In this document: piece after piece, positions 1 to 9,225 of the stretch | Numbering within the stretch: position 1 is the first letter of the stretch | How the letters are laid out: each line of letters begins with the position of its first letter | Assembly (NCBI RefSeq): GCF_000498475.1 | Contig: NZ_AVBI01000024.1 | Coordinates: 1-64,000, forward strand | Reading direction: 5' to 3' | From: Flavobacterium cauense R2A-7 | Lineage (GTDB): Bacteria; Bacteroidota; Bacteroidia; Flavobacteriales; Flavobacteriaceae | DNA: 64,000 bases | Notes under the pieces: model-generated | Told to the model about the DNA's origin: nothing | The model's database searches: none | What the model saw: only the letters and a program-made list of their open reading frames with translations | Translations under genes and position numbers: made by a program

Positions 1-136
1 TGTAGGAGAAGGCTGGAACGGAACGTATAACGGAGAACCGTTACCTTCAACAGATTACTGGTTTACGGTTAAGTTTAAAGATGGAGTGAATAAAGAGGAG
101 CGTATCTTCAAAGCACACTTCTCGATGAAACGTTAA
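1..136 (+). CDS. C-terminal fragment of a T9SS type B sorted surface protein
   Basis: Only the last 44 codons are inside the window; the gene begins upstream of base 1. The visible residues include GWNGTYNG, STDYWFTVK and end in FKAHFSMKR. These match the end of the gliding-motility-associated C-terminal domain (T9SS type B sorting signal), which directs a secreted protein through the type IX machinery to the cell surface. The end of the next gene is almost the same (GWDGTFNG, STDYWFTVK, FKAHFSMKR), so the two are probably tandem paralogues. What the missing N-terminal part does cannot be seen. Confidence 0.85.
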   Translation, partial: VGEGWNGTYNGEPLPSTDYWFTVKFKDGVNKEERIFKAHFSMKR

Positions 137-153
137 TATTTATAATTTAATAA

Positions 154-187
154 CAAAAAAAAGCTGCCTTTGGGCGGCTTTTTTTGT
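154..187 (+). terminator. Intrinsic terminator after the first T9SS gene
   Basis: An 8-bp stem (AAGCTGCC with GGCGGCTT, one G-T wobble) with a TTTG loop is followed by a run of T. It lies 18 bases past the stop codon and separates this gene from the next large gene. Confidence 0.8.
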
Positions 188-260
188 ATTAATAACAAAT
201 TAATTGGTTTTTGTTTGACGTTTAGTGATATAAAATTTTAATTTTAACAGTTAGATGTGT

Positions 261-268
261 TACTTTTG
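261..268 (+). promoter_or_regulatory. Bacteroidota -7 promoter box for the large surface protein
   Basis: TACTTTTG fits TAnnTTTG, the -7 element used by the Bacteroidota primary sigma factor. It ends 25 bases before the ATG at 294. An in-frame ATG at 255 lies upstream of this box and so would not be on the transcript. No convincing -33 element was found here or at the other boxes listed. Confidence 0.55.
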
Positions 269-293
269 CGTTTTACGGTTTAAATTTCTTATT

Positions 294-3200
294 ATGAAAA
301 ATAATTACCTTTTTTTATTTCTTTTTGGATTCATGTCGTTTTTTGTCAAGGCACAGGGACCAGGAAATATAGGTGTAAATGCAAACTCAGCCGCTTCAAT
401 TTGTAATCCCGGCGACTGTACAAATTTAACGTCAACATTTTTTCAGACCTACCAGACTACAGGGTATAATGTGTCTTCAATACCTTATAATCCTCCTTTT
501 GGTGTTACTGCGGGAAGTGCTACAGCGCTTACTATAGATGATCAATGGTCTGGTATTATTGATTTAAAAGGAATTACACCGCAAGATTTTAATTTTTGTT
601 TTTATAATAATAGCTATGTAAAATGTTTGGTGTCAACAAATGGAGTAATAACATTTAGTATAAACGGTGTTGTTGCTGGAGGTTTGTATAGTCCAAATGC
701 TTTTAGTACTTGGGTGAATTCTGGCGCTATTCCGTTTTCAGGACCAAGTGGTAATGCTCCTTTTAAAAATTCAATTAATGGAGTATTTCAGGATACTAAT
801 CCAGCAGTAAGTAATGGTTTTGCAACGCCAAATATTAATTATTACACTACAGGTGTATACCCTAATAGGGTGTTTGTTGTAAATGTTGCTAACGTAGCTC
901 AGTATGGATGTTCAAGTGATGCAACTGTTGGGGCTCAAACGAGTCAGATGATGCTTTATGAAGGAACAAATATTATCGATGTATATGTAAAGAGAAGATA
1001 CCCTTGTGTTTCATGGTCAAGTGGGAATGGATTAATCGGTGTTCAGAATAATGCAGGGACTGCAGGTGTGACACCGGCAGGAAGAAACGGAGGGACATGG
1101 ATTACAAATAATGAAGCGTGGCGTTTTACACCAAATGGAGTGCCAATTGTTCCAACTTTTCAGTGGACTGACGGGTCAGGAAATGTAGTAGGGAATACAC
1201 AAAATATTTCTGTTTGTCCTACAGCGACAACAACATATACTGTAACGGCTACATATCCTTCTTGTAGTCCTTCGGTTAACTATCAGGTAACGGATGTGGT
1301 AACTGTTGATTTAATTAGTATTCCAACAGGTACACCAGTTAATTTATATCAATGTAACACCGGTGCGGCAACTTACACATGGGATTTGTCCGGGAATCAA
1401 ACTACAGCTATGGCTGCTTTGGATCCGGGAACGTATGTGCCTAGTTTGCATACTTCTTTAGCAAGTGCACAAGGAACCGATGCTGATTTGATAACGGGAA
1501 GTATTACTAATTACACAACTTCTGGAGGAACTGTAACGATATGGGTAGCAGTTGAGGATTTAAATACCGGTTGTAGAAACATACAATCTTTTGATTTAAT
1601 TGTAAGAAACTGTAATGCTACACCAATTCAACCACCAAATTTAGTGCTTTGTGATGCCGATGGTAATGGTACGGAATCTTTCGATTTGACGCCACAAAAT
1701 ACAATAATTTTAGGGGGACAAAATCCTGCAAATTATAATATCACATACCATACAACTCTTGCAAGTGCTGATGGGACAACACCTAACAGTAATTTAATAC
1801 CGGCAGGTAGTTTAGCAGCTTTTATTAGTGCGGGTCAAACCATCTATGTAAGAATGGAAGATGCAACTAATCCGGCCGTGTTTGGCAATACAACTTTCCA
1901 ATTGATTGTCAATCCACGTCCAGTAATATCAGGAACGTTGTCTGTTTGTGTGGGCTCTACTACCCAATTAAGCGGAACAGGTTCACCTAGTGCCTCGAAT
2001 GCTTGGGCATCTTCAGATACAACTGTAGCTACAGTGAATTCATCTGGTTTGGTTACAGGGGTTGCTTCGGGTACTTCTACAATTACATATACTGACAATA
2101 ACGGATGTTCTAATACAACGATAGTTACAGTTAATCCATTGCCGACAGTTACGGTTAACAGTGGTTCTGCTTGTCAAGGGGGAACGGTGACTTTGACTGC
2201 TACTCCAGGACTTGCAGGTACTTATAACTATGTTTGGACAGTACCGGCTGGAGCTACGAATCCTGGAAATGTTGCTAGTTTTTCAACTGGAATTGGAGGT
2301 GCTTACGGAGTAGTTATAACAGATACCACTACAAATTGCTCGAGCGCGATTGGTTCCGGTACAGTTACTATTAATCCATTGCCTACTGTGGCAGTAAACA
2401 GTCCTTCGGTTTGTTCTGGAAATGCCGCTACCGTAACGGCAACTCCAGGTGTTGCGGGAAGTTATAATTATTCGTGGACAGTACCGGCTGGTTTTGCAAA
2501 TCCGGGTAACGTTTCCACTTTTACAACAACAATCGCTGGAAATTATAGTGTTGTCATAACAAATACGATCACAACTTGTTCAAGTGCAAGTGCATCAGGA
2601 ACAGTTAGTACAAATTCATTGCCAACTGTAACAGTTAATAGTCCTGTTACTTGTGCAGGTAATTCTGTTACTGTAACTGCTACTCCTGGAGCAGCAGGAA
2701 CCTATAATTACGCTTGGACAGTACCTGCAGGTGCTACAAATCCAGGAAATGTTGCTACTTTTTCTACTTCAATTGCTGGAACATATAGTGTTGTTATAAC
2801 GAATACAGCAACAACATGTTCAAGTGCAAGTGCATCGGGAACAGTTACGATTAATCCATTGCCAACTGTTACGGTTAATAGTTCGTCGGTATGTGCCGGA
2901 GGAACAGCTACAGTAACCGCTACACCTGGAACGGCAGGAACATATACTTATGTGTGGACAGTACCAGCGGGTGTAACCAATCCTGGTAACGTTGCAAGTT
3001 TTACCACGACTATTTTAGGAACATATAGTGTTGTTATTACCGACACAACAACAAGCTGTAGTAGTGCAAGTGCTTCTGGAACTGTAACAGCAAGTCCGTC
3101 AGGTGGAAGTATGAACTTACAATGTGGTCCTTATAATAATAATCCAACTTACCCTAACTCAATATATATTGATTGGTCGAATGTTCCGGGAATCACTACT

Positions 3201-6200
3201 TTTAATTATAGTTATTCAATTAATGGAGGTCCGGTAGTAACAGGAAGTCAGAATAGTCCAAGTTCTATTTATATTGTAACGAATGGAATGCCAATAACCT
3301 TTACTTTATCTGGAGTTGGTAGTGTGTGTGTACCTACGGAAACAATTACTTGTGGTTGTCCTGCGCCAATAATCAATGCAGTACCAAACGTATCTCTCTG
3401 TTCTGGTCAATCGGTTAGTCAACTTAACTTTACAACCTCTGATGCTTATGATTCGGTTAGTTGGACTAACAGTAACCCAGCTATTGGATTACCGGCCAGT
3501 GGTTCAACATTTTTCTTGCCATCCTTTACAGCTCAAACGGTATCAACGCCTCAAACAGCAACCATTACGGTTACTTTAACAAAATATGGTTGTAACGGAC
3601 CTACACGAACTTTTACAGTAACGGTTAATCCATTACCTGAAGTTACGGTAAACAGTCCAGTTGTTTGTGCAGGGACACCGGCTACAGTAACCGCAACACC
3701 TTTAACTACAGGAACTTTTACTTATGCTTGGACAGTTCCGGCGGGAGCGACAAATCCAGGTAACGTTGCAAGTTTTACAACAACAACAGCGGGTAACTAT
3801 AGTGTTATCATTACCAATACAACTACTACATGTTCGAGCGTAAGTGCTTCCGGAACTGTAACGGTTAATCCATTACCAACGGTAACAGTTAACAGTTCTA
3901 CTGTTTGTACAGGTGCTTTGGCTACTGTAACTGCTACGCCTGGAACACCTGGAACTTACAATTATGCTTGGACAGTTCCAGCAGGAGTAACGAATCCTGG
4001 TAACGTTGCAAGTTTTACAACAGCAACAGTAGGAACATACAGTGTGGTTATTACCAACACTACAACAAACTGTTCTAGTTTAAGTGCTTCTGGAACAGTA
4101 AGCAACTATGCGGTTCCAACAGTTACAGTTAACAGTCCGTCTATATGCACGGGTGGCACTGCAACAGTAACCGCTACACCGGGAATTGCAGGGACTTATA
4201 CTTATGTATGGACAGTTCCGGCGGGAGTTACAAACCCTGGAAACGTTGCAAGTTTTACAACAACAACAGCGGGCAACTATAGTGTTGTCATTACAAATAC
4301 AACTACTACGTGTTCAAGCGCCAGTGCTTCTGGGACCGTAACGGTTAATGCATTGCCAACGGTTACAGTAAACAGTCCGGCGGTATGTGCAGGAACAGCT
4401 GCAACTGTAACAGCTACACCGGGTACAGCTGCCACTTATACTTATGTATGGACGGTTCCGGCGGGAGCGACAAACCCAGGCAACGTTGCAAGTTTTACAA
4501 CAACAACAGCGGGTAACTATAGTGTTATCATTACCAATACAACTACTACATGTTCGAGCGTAAGTGCTTCCGGAACTGTAACGGTTAATCCATTACCAGC
4601 GGTAACAGTAAACAGTTCTACTGTTTGTACAGGTGCTTTGGCTACTGTAACTGCTACGCCTGGCACACTTGGAACTTACAATTATGCTTGGACAGTTCCA
4701 GCAGGAGTAACGAATCCTGGTAACGTTGCAAGTTTTACAACAGCAACAGTAGGAACATACAGTGTGGTTATTACCAACACTACAACAAACTGTTCTAGTT
4801 TAAGTGCTTCTGGAACAGTAAGCAACCATGCGGTTCCAACAGTTACAGTTAACAGTCCGTCTATATGCACGGGTGGCACTGCAACAGTAACCGCTACACC
4901 AGGAATTGCAGGGACTTATACTTATGTATGGACAGTTCCGGCGGGAGTTACAAACCCTGGCAACGTTGCAAGTTTTACAACAACAACAGCGGGCAACTAT
5001 AGTGTTGTAATTACAAATACAACTACTACGTGTTCAAGCGCTAGTGCTTCTGGGACCGTAACGGTTAATGCATTGCCAACGGTTACAGTAAACAGTCCGG
5101 CGGTATGTGCAGGAACAGCTGCAACAGTAACCGCTACACCGGGAATTGCAGGGACTTATACTTATGTGTGGACGGTTCCGGCGGGAGCGACAAACCCTGG
5201 CAACGTTGCAAGTTTTACAACAACAACAGCGGGTAACTATAGTGTTATCATTACCAATACAACTACTACATGTTCGAGCGTAAGTGTTTCCGGAACTGTA
5301 ACGGTTAATCCATTACCAACGGTAACAGTAAACAGTTCTACTGTTTGTACAGGTGCTTTGGCTACTGTAACTGCTACGCCTGGAACACCTGGAACTTACA
5401 ATTATGCTTGGACAGTTCCAACAGGAGTAACGAATCCTGGTAACGTTGCAAGTTTTACAACAGCAACAGTAGGAACATACAGTGTGGTTATTACCAACAC
5501 TACAACAAGTTGTTCTAGTTTAAGTGCCTCCGGAACGGTAAGCAATTATGCAGTTCCAACAGTAACGGTAAACAATCCGTCAATTTGTTCAGGAGCTTCA
5601 ACAACAGTAACGGCTACACCAGGTATTGCTGGAAGTTATACTTATTCATGGACAGTTCCTACTGGGGTTACAAATCCGGGTAACGTGGCAAGTTTTGTCA
5701 CTTCTACACCAGGAGCTTATAGTGTAGTTATTACCAATACTACTAACTCGTGTTCTAGTGCATTGGCAACGGGTAATGTTACTCTTAATCAAACGCCTAC
5801 AGTTATAGCAACGCCAACTTCACAATCGCTATGTTCAGGTCAATCTACAGGTATTCAATTGCAAAGTAATGTTGCAAATGCAACTTTCACATGGACCTAT
5901 ACACAAACGGGTGGTGTTACAGGAGCTTCTAATGGAAGTGGAAATATTATTTCACAAGTCCTTACTGCCGGTACGACAACCGGAACAGTAACCTACACGA
6001 TAACGCCTACATCGGCGGGAAGCTGTACAGGAATTCCAATTTCTGTTACTATTACAGTTACTCCGGTTCCTGTTGTTAATCTTAATGTGACTTCACAGTC
6101 GATTTGTACTGGTCAAACAACAAACATTACTATGACAAGTACTATTGCCACAACAACTTTTGGATGGAATGTAGTTCAGTCCGGAGGGGTAACAGGAGGA

Positions 6201-7649
6201 ACCAACGGAACAGGAACAGCTATTACCGATGTTCTTACGGCTTCAGGAAATACAATTGGTCAGGCGATTTATACAATTACGCCGATTAATAACGGATGTC
6301 CTGGAACTCCGAAAACGGTTATGGTTACAGTTTATCCAAAACCTATCGTGACGGCTAGTCCTACATCAGCAATTTTATGTTCAGGTCAAACCACTAATAT
6401 TACTTTGACCAGTACTGTACCGGGAACAGTTTTCAATTGGACAGTTGTACAAACTGGTGTTTTTGGCGCGGCTTCAGGTACTGGAAGTACAATCAGTCAA
6501 ACTTTATCAACGGTTGGTTTGGTTCAGGGCACAGTAACATACACAATTACCCCAGTAGTTAACGGATGTAGCGGTGATCCGGTTACTGTAACTGTTACAG
6601 TAAATCCTACACCAGAGGTATTCAGCTCATCAGCACCACAATTTATTTGTAGTGGGGTGTCGCCAGGAATTACCGTATTTCCTAATATTCCGGGAACTTC
6701 AATTACTTGGACAGTTGTTCAGACTAATGTAACGGGCGCTAGTGACGGAAGTGGTTCTGAGACAACGCCGGGTGCTGGAATTTCTATTAATCAGGTGTTA
6801 ACAGCAACAGGAAATATACAAGGAACCGTAATTTATACAATCATACCAATTAACAATGGTTGTTCGGGTGCTCCGATAACAGTTGAAGTTAAAGTGAATC
6901 CGTTACCAAACCCTCAAATTGCCGATGGTGTGATATGTGTTGATGCTATAACCGGAAGTTTAATATATGGTTATGAAATGGATACCCAATTGAGTGATAC
7001 AGATTACGATTTCCAATGGTATTTCGGAAGTGATTTGACAACCATTATTGGGACAAACAGCTCGTACACTGCTACTCAAGCTGGTCAGTATACCGTTTCA
7101 ATTATGAATATGATTACAGGTTGTACAAATGTTGCAATTATTGATGTAACGGCGTCTAATCCTGCACTAGGTGCTACCGCTATGGTATCGAATTATTTCC
7201 AAGATGATCAGACGATTACAGTGATTGTGAATGGAAACGGAATCTATGAGTACGAATTGGATCATAGTGGAATTTGGCAGACAAGTAACATATTCCCTCA
7301 TGTTTTACCTGGTGAACATACGGTAGCCATCCGTGATGCTAAAGGGTGTACGGATATTGTATTAGAACATATTTGGACAATTGGCTATCCGCACTTCTTT
7401 ACACCAAATGGTGACGGTTATAACGACACTTGGAACATTTGGTCATTAGAAAAAGACCAGCCAAATGCTGAGATTCATATCTTTGATCGTTATGGTAAAT
7501 TAGTCAAACAGATTGTTCCTTCCGGAACAGGATGGGATGGAACGTTTAACGGACAGTTATTGCCATCTACGGATTATTGGTTCACTGTTAAATACATGGA
7601 GAACGGTGCCGAGAAAATTTTCAAAGCGCACTTCTCAATGAAACGATAA
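294..7649 (+). CDS. Giant repeat-rich T9SS type B surface protein (2451 aa)
   Basis: Probable surface adhesin or gliding-associated filament protein. The start at 294 gives a signal peptide (MKNNYLF... ending VKAQ); the ATG at 255 would put 13 charged and mixed residues in front. Order of parts: a Cys-containing N-terminal globular region (about 20-330), two less repetitive regions, one Big2-like Ig domain (about 540-610), then 13 copies of an 80-residue Ig/PKD-like repeat (cores such as YVWTVPAG and NPGNVASF, two Cys each), interrupted after copy four by about 175 unrelated residues. Four longer PKD-like repeats with LCSGQ-type starts follow, and then a type B sorting domain starting near PHFFTPNGDGYNDTW. 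Ligand and role are unknown. The Thr/Ser/Val-rich, low-Lys composition suits a long extracellular stalk. Confidence 0.88.
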   Translation: MKNNYLFLFLFGFMSFFVKAQGPGNIGVNANSAASICNPGDCTNLTSTFFQTYQTTGYNVSSIPYNPPFGVTAGSATALTIDDQWSGIIDLKGITPQDFNFCFYNNSYVKCLVSTNGVITFSINGVVAGGLYSPNAFSTWVNSGAIPFSGPSGNAPFKNSINGVFQDTNPAVSNGFATPNINYYTTGVYPNRVFVVNVANVAQYGCSSDATVGAQTSQMMLYEGTNIIDVYVKRRYPCVSWSSGNGLIGVQNNAGTAGVTPAGRNGGTWITNNEAWRFTPNGVPIVPTFQWTDGSGNVVGNTQNISVCPTATTTYTVTATYPSCSPSVNYQVTDVVTVDLISIPTGTPVNLYQCNTGAATYTWDLSGNQTTAMAALDPGTYVPSLHTSLASAQGTDADLITGSITNYTTSGGTVTIWVAVEDLNTGCRNIQSFDLIVRNCNATPIQPPNLVLCDADGNGTESFDLTPQNTIILGGQNPANYNITYHTTLASADGTTPNSNLIPAGSLAAFISAGQTIYVRMEDATNPAVFGNTTFQLIVNPRPVISGTLSVCVGSTTQLSGTGSPSASNAWASSDTTVATVNSSGLVTGVASGTSTITYTDNNGCSNTTIVTVNPLPTVTVNSGSACQGGTVTLTATPGLAGTYNYVWTVPAGATNPGNVASFSTGIGGAYGVVITDTTTNCSSAIGSGTVTINPLPTVAVNSPSVCSGNAATVTATPGVAGSYNYSWTVPAGFANPGNVSTFTTTIAGNYSVVITNTITTCSSASASGTVSTNSLPTVTVNSPVTCAGNSVTVTATPGAAGTYNYAWTVPAGATNPGNVATFSTSIAGTYSVVITNTATTCSSASASGTVTINPLPTVTVNSSSVCAGGTATVTATPGTAGTYTYVWTVPAGVTNPGNVASFTTTILGTYSVVITDTTTSCSSASASGTVTASPSGGSMNLQCGPYNNNPTYPNSIYIDWSNVPGITTFNYSYSINGGPVVTGSQNSPSSIYIVTNGMPITFTLSGVGSVCVPTETITCGCPAPIINAVPNVSLCSGQSVSQLNFTTSDAYDSVSWTNSNPAIGLPASGSTFFLPSFTAQTVSTPQTATITVTLTKYGCNGPTRTFTVTVNPLPEVTVNSPVVCAGTPATVTATPLTTGTFTYAWTVPAGATNPGNVASFTTTTAGNYSVIITNTTTTCSSVSASGTVTVNPLPTVTVNSSTVCTGALATVTATPGTPGTYNYAWTVPAGVTNPGNVASFTTATVGTYSVVITNTTTNCSSLSASGTVSNYAVPTVTVNSPSICTGGTATVTATPGIAGTYTYVWTVPAGVTNPGNVASFTTTTAGNYSVVITNTTTTCSSASASGTVTVNALPTVTVNSPAVCAGTAATVTATPGTAATYTYVWTVPAGATNPGNVASFTTTTAGNYSVIITNTTTTCSSVSASGTVTVNPLPAVTVNSSTVCTGALATVTATPGTLGTYNYAWTVPAGVTNPGNVASFTTATVGTYSVVITNTTTNCSSLSASGTVSNHAVPTVTVNSPSICTGGTATVTATPGIAGTYTYVWTVPAGVTNPGNVASFTTTTAGNYSVVITNTTTTCSSASASGTVTVNALPTVTVNSPAVCAGTAATVTATPGIAGTYTYVWTVPAGATNPGNVASFTTTTAGNYSVIITNTTTTCSSVSVSGTVTVNPLPTVTVNSSTVCTGALATVTATPGTPGTYNYAWTVPTGVTNPGNVASFTTATVGTYSVVITNTTTSCSSLSASGTVSNYAVPTVTVNNPSICSGASTTVTATPGIAGSYTYSWTVPTGVTNPGNVASFVTSTPGAYSVVITNTTNSCSSALATGNVTLNQTPTVIATPTSQSLCSGQSTGIQLQSNVANATFTWTYTQTGGVTGASNGSGNIISQVLTAGTTTGTVTYTITPTSAGSCTGIPISVTITVTPVPVVNLNVTSQSICTGQTTNITMTSTIATTTFGWNVVQSGGVTGGTNGTGTAITDVLTASGNTIGQAIYTITPINNGCPGTPKTVMVTVYPKPIVTASPTSAILCSGQTTNITLTSTVPGTVFNWTVVQTGVFGAASGTGSTISQTLSTVGLVQGTVTYTITPVVNGCSGDPVTVTVTVNPTPEVFSSSAPQFICSGVSPGITVFPNIPGTSITWTVVQTNVTGASDGSGSETTPGAGISINQVLTATGNIQGTVIYTIIPINNGCSGAPITVEVKVNPLPNPQIADGVICVDAITGSLIYGYEMDTQLSDTDYDFQWYFGSDLTTIIGTNSSYTATQAGQYTVSIMNMITGCTNVAIIDVTASNPALGATAMVSNYFQDDQTITVIVNGNGIYEYELDHSGIWQTSNIFPHVLPGEHTVAIRDAKGCTDIVLEHIWTIGYPHFFTPNGDGYNDTWNIWSLEKDQPNAEIHIFDRYGKLVKQIVPSGTGWDGTFNGQLLPSTDYWFTVKYMENGAEKIFKAHFSMKR
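3640..5560 (+). repeat. 720-bp higher-order tandem repeat (three 240-bp units) inside the surface protein gene
   Basis: Blocks of three 80-residue domains recur with an exact 720-base period. The 60 bases starting at 3781, 4501 and 5221 are identical, and those starting at 4021, 4741 and 5461 differ at only two positions. About 2.7 copies are present. This points to recent in-frame duplication of a three-domain unit. Confidence 0.9.
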
Positions 7650-7668
7650 ATAATACTATTTTATAAAA

Positions 7669-7706
7669 ACAAAACCATCTTGTAATAGCAAGATGGTTTT
7701 GTTTTT
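7669..7706 (+). terminator. Intrinsic terminator after the giant surface protein gene
   Basis: A long perfect stem (AAAACCATCTTG pairing with CAAGATGGTTTT, loop TAATAG) followed by GTTTTTT begins about 20 bases after the stop codon. Confidence 0.9.
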
Positions 7707-7753
7707 TATAAGGTTTTAAAAATGGAAGTGTGTAAAGAAAAAGATTTGTTTTC

Positions 7754-7831
7754 TAGCCCTGATGGGAGCGACATCCTTTTTCGGTCATTGCGGCTCTCGA
7801 AAGGATCGGAAAAGATATAGCGGACAGCAGG
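7754..7831 (+). repeat. Interspersed structured element, copy A
   Basis: This begins TAGCCCTGATGGGAG and ends CGGACAGCAGG, with a variable hairpin between (7776-7786 pairing with 7804-7814, including two wobble pairs). Similar starts and ends with different but still paired hairpins occur at 11195-11266, 22894-22949 and 38543-38620. It lies between the convergent surface protein and aminotransferase genes. It resembles an abundant Flavobacteriaceae intergenic element, possibly the Rfam Flavo-1 RNA family; that name is from memory and unverified. Confidence 0.7.
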
Positions 7832-7875
7832 AGTAAAGGTCTTCTGAAATAGAAAACGCGTTGCTGCTTAAAATA

Positions 7876-7904
7876 AAAAAGCCTCTTTTTACAGAGGCTT
7901 TTCG
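7876..7904 (-). terminator. Intrinsic terminator of the aminotransferase gene
   Basis: The stem AAGCCTCT/AGAGGCTT sits 3 bases past the stop codon on the minus strand and is followed there by a T run. Confidence 0.85.
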
Positions 7905-7906
7905 TT

Positions 7907-9097
7907 TTAGTTGTTGTAAGCTTTTAAGGCTTCTTTCAGTATCTGAACAGATTTTATTAAATCTTCTTTTTTCAAAACGTAGGCGATTCGGACTTCATCC
8001 AAACCAACACCTTTGGTGGAGTAGAATCCGGCTGCGGGTGCCACCATAACGGTTTCGCCATTGAAGTCGTATGATTCTAATAACCATTGTGCAAAATCAT
8101 CGGCATTTTTTACCGGCAGTTTTGCAATGCAGTAGAAAGCTCCTTTTGGTGTGGCTACTTTAACACCTTCAATTTTATTTAACTCGGCAATTAAGGTGTC
8201 ACGACGGTCTTTGTATTCGGTGATCACATCGTCGAAGTAACTTTGAGGCGTGTCTAAAGCGGCTTCACTGGCAATTTGTGCATAGGTTGGCGGACTCAAT
8301 CGGGCCTGAGCAAATTTCATAGCCGTAGCCATAACTTCTTTGTTTTTGGAAACGATACAACCGATTCGTGCGCCACACATACTGAAACGTTTGGACACGG
8401 AATCAATCATGATAGCGTGTTCTTCCAAACCTTCAACATTCATAACCGAATGGTGTGTGTAACCATCGTAGGCAAATTCACGGTATACTTCATCGGCAAT
8501 TAGGAACAAATCATGTTTTTTAACCAATTCGGCCAATTGCATAATCTCTTCTTTCGAATACAGATAACCTGTTGGATTTCCTGGGTTGCAAATCAAGATT
8601 GCCTTAGTTTTTGGAGTAATCAATTTTTCGAAATCAGCAATAGGAGGTAAGGCAAATCCTGTGTCAATAGTTGAAATTACCGGAACTACATTTACTCCTG
8701 AAGCTGTTGAAAAACCGTTGTAATTAGCATAGAATGGTTCCGGAATGATGATTTCATCGCCTGCATCCATAGTACTTCCCATAGCAAAAAGCAAAGCTTC
8801 AGAGCCTCCTGTGGTAATGATGATGTCAGCAGTATTTATCGGTAAACCTTGTTTTTGATAGTATGCTGCAAGTTTGTTTCTGTAACTTTCAAAACCGGCA
8901 GAATGGCTGTATTCTAAAACTGTAATGTCGGCATTTTTAACAGCATTTAAAGCTACTTCCGGTGTTTTGATATCGGGTTGGCCAATATTCAAATGGTATA
9001 CTTTATGACCTTTCTTTTTTGCAATTTCTGCATAAGGAACCAATTTACGAATTGGTGATTCAGGCATTTGTTGGCCTTTTAATGAAATTTTAGGCAT
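7907..9097 (-). CDS. Class I/II pyridoxal-phosphate aminotransferase
   Basis: A fold-type I aminotransferase of 396 residues, the usual size for the aspartate aminotransferase-like group. Visible family marks are NPGNPTG (171-177), DEVY (202-205) and the PLP-binding lysine in SVSKRFSMCGARIG (Lys236). The N-terminal region (SPIRKLVPYAEIAKKKG, NIGQPD) resembles the AspC-like enzymes common in Bacteroidota. Substrate choice (aspartate, alanine or aromatic amino acid) cannot be read from the sequence. It is a single-gene unit, convergent with the surface protein gene and divergent from the protease gene at 9226. Confidence 0.9.
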   Translation of the reverse strand: MPKISLKGQQMPESPIRKLVPYAEIAKKKGHKVYHLNIGQPDIKTPEVALNAVKNADITVLEYSHSAGFESYRNKLAAYYQKQGLPINTADIIITTGGSEALLFAMGSTMDAGDEIIIPEPFYANYNGFSTASGVNVVPVISTIDTGFALPPIADFEKLITPKTKAILICNPGNPTGYLYSKEEIMQLAELVKKHDLFLIADEVYREFAYDGYTHHSVMNVEGLEEHAIMIDSVSKRFSMCGARIGCIVSKNKEVMATAMKFAQARLSPPTYAQIASEAALDTPQSYFDDVITEYKDRRDTLIAELNKIEGVKVATPKGAFYCIAKLPVKNADDFAQWLLESYDFNGETVMVAPAAGFYSTKGVGLDEVRIAYVLKKEDLIKSVQILKEALKAYNN

Positions 9098-9225
9098 GGT
9101 TTGTTTGTTTTGAGATACAAATTTGCAATATTTTTTAGAAACTAAGCAATCCGATTTGTTATTAATTTTTTAAAGTTTTAGGAAATTAAAAATTTATGTA
9201 GTAATTTTCACAAAATAACTTTTTT

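Noticed and set aside
255-293. Upstream ATG of the giant surface protein
   Set aside because: It precedes the -7 box at 261-268 and would put mixed residues in front of a clear signal peptide.
2134-6905. CRISPR-like array
   Set aside because: The repeats are protein-coding 240-bp units with no short spacer pattern and no cas genes anywhere in the window.
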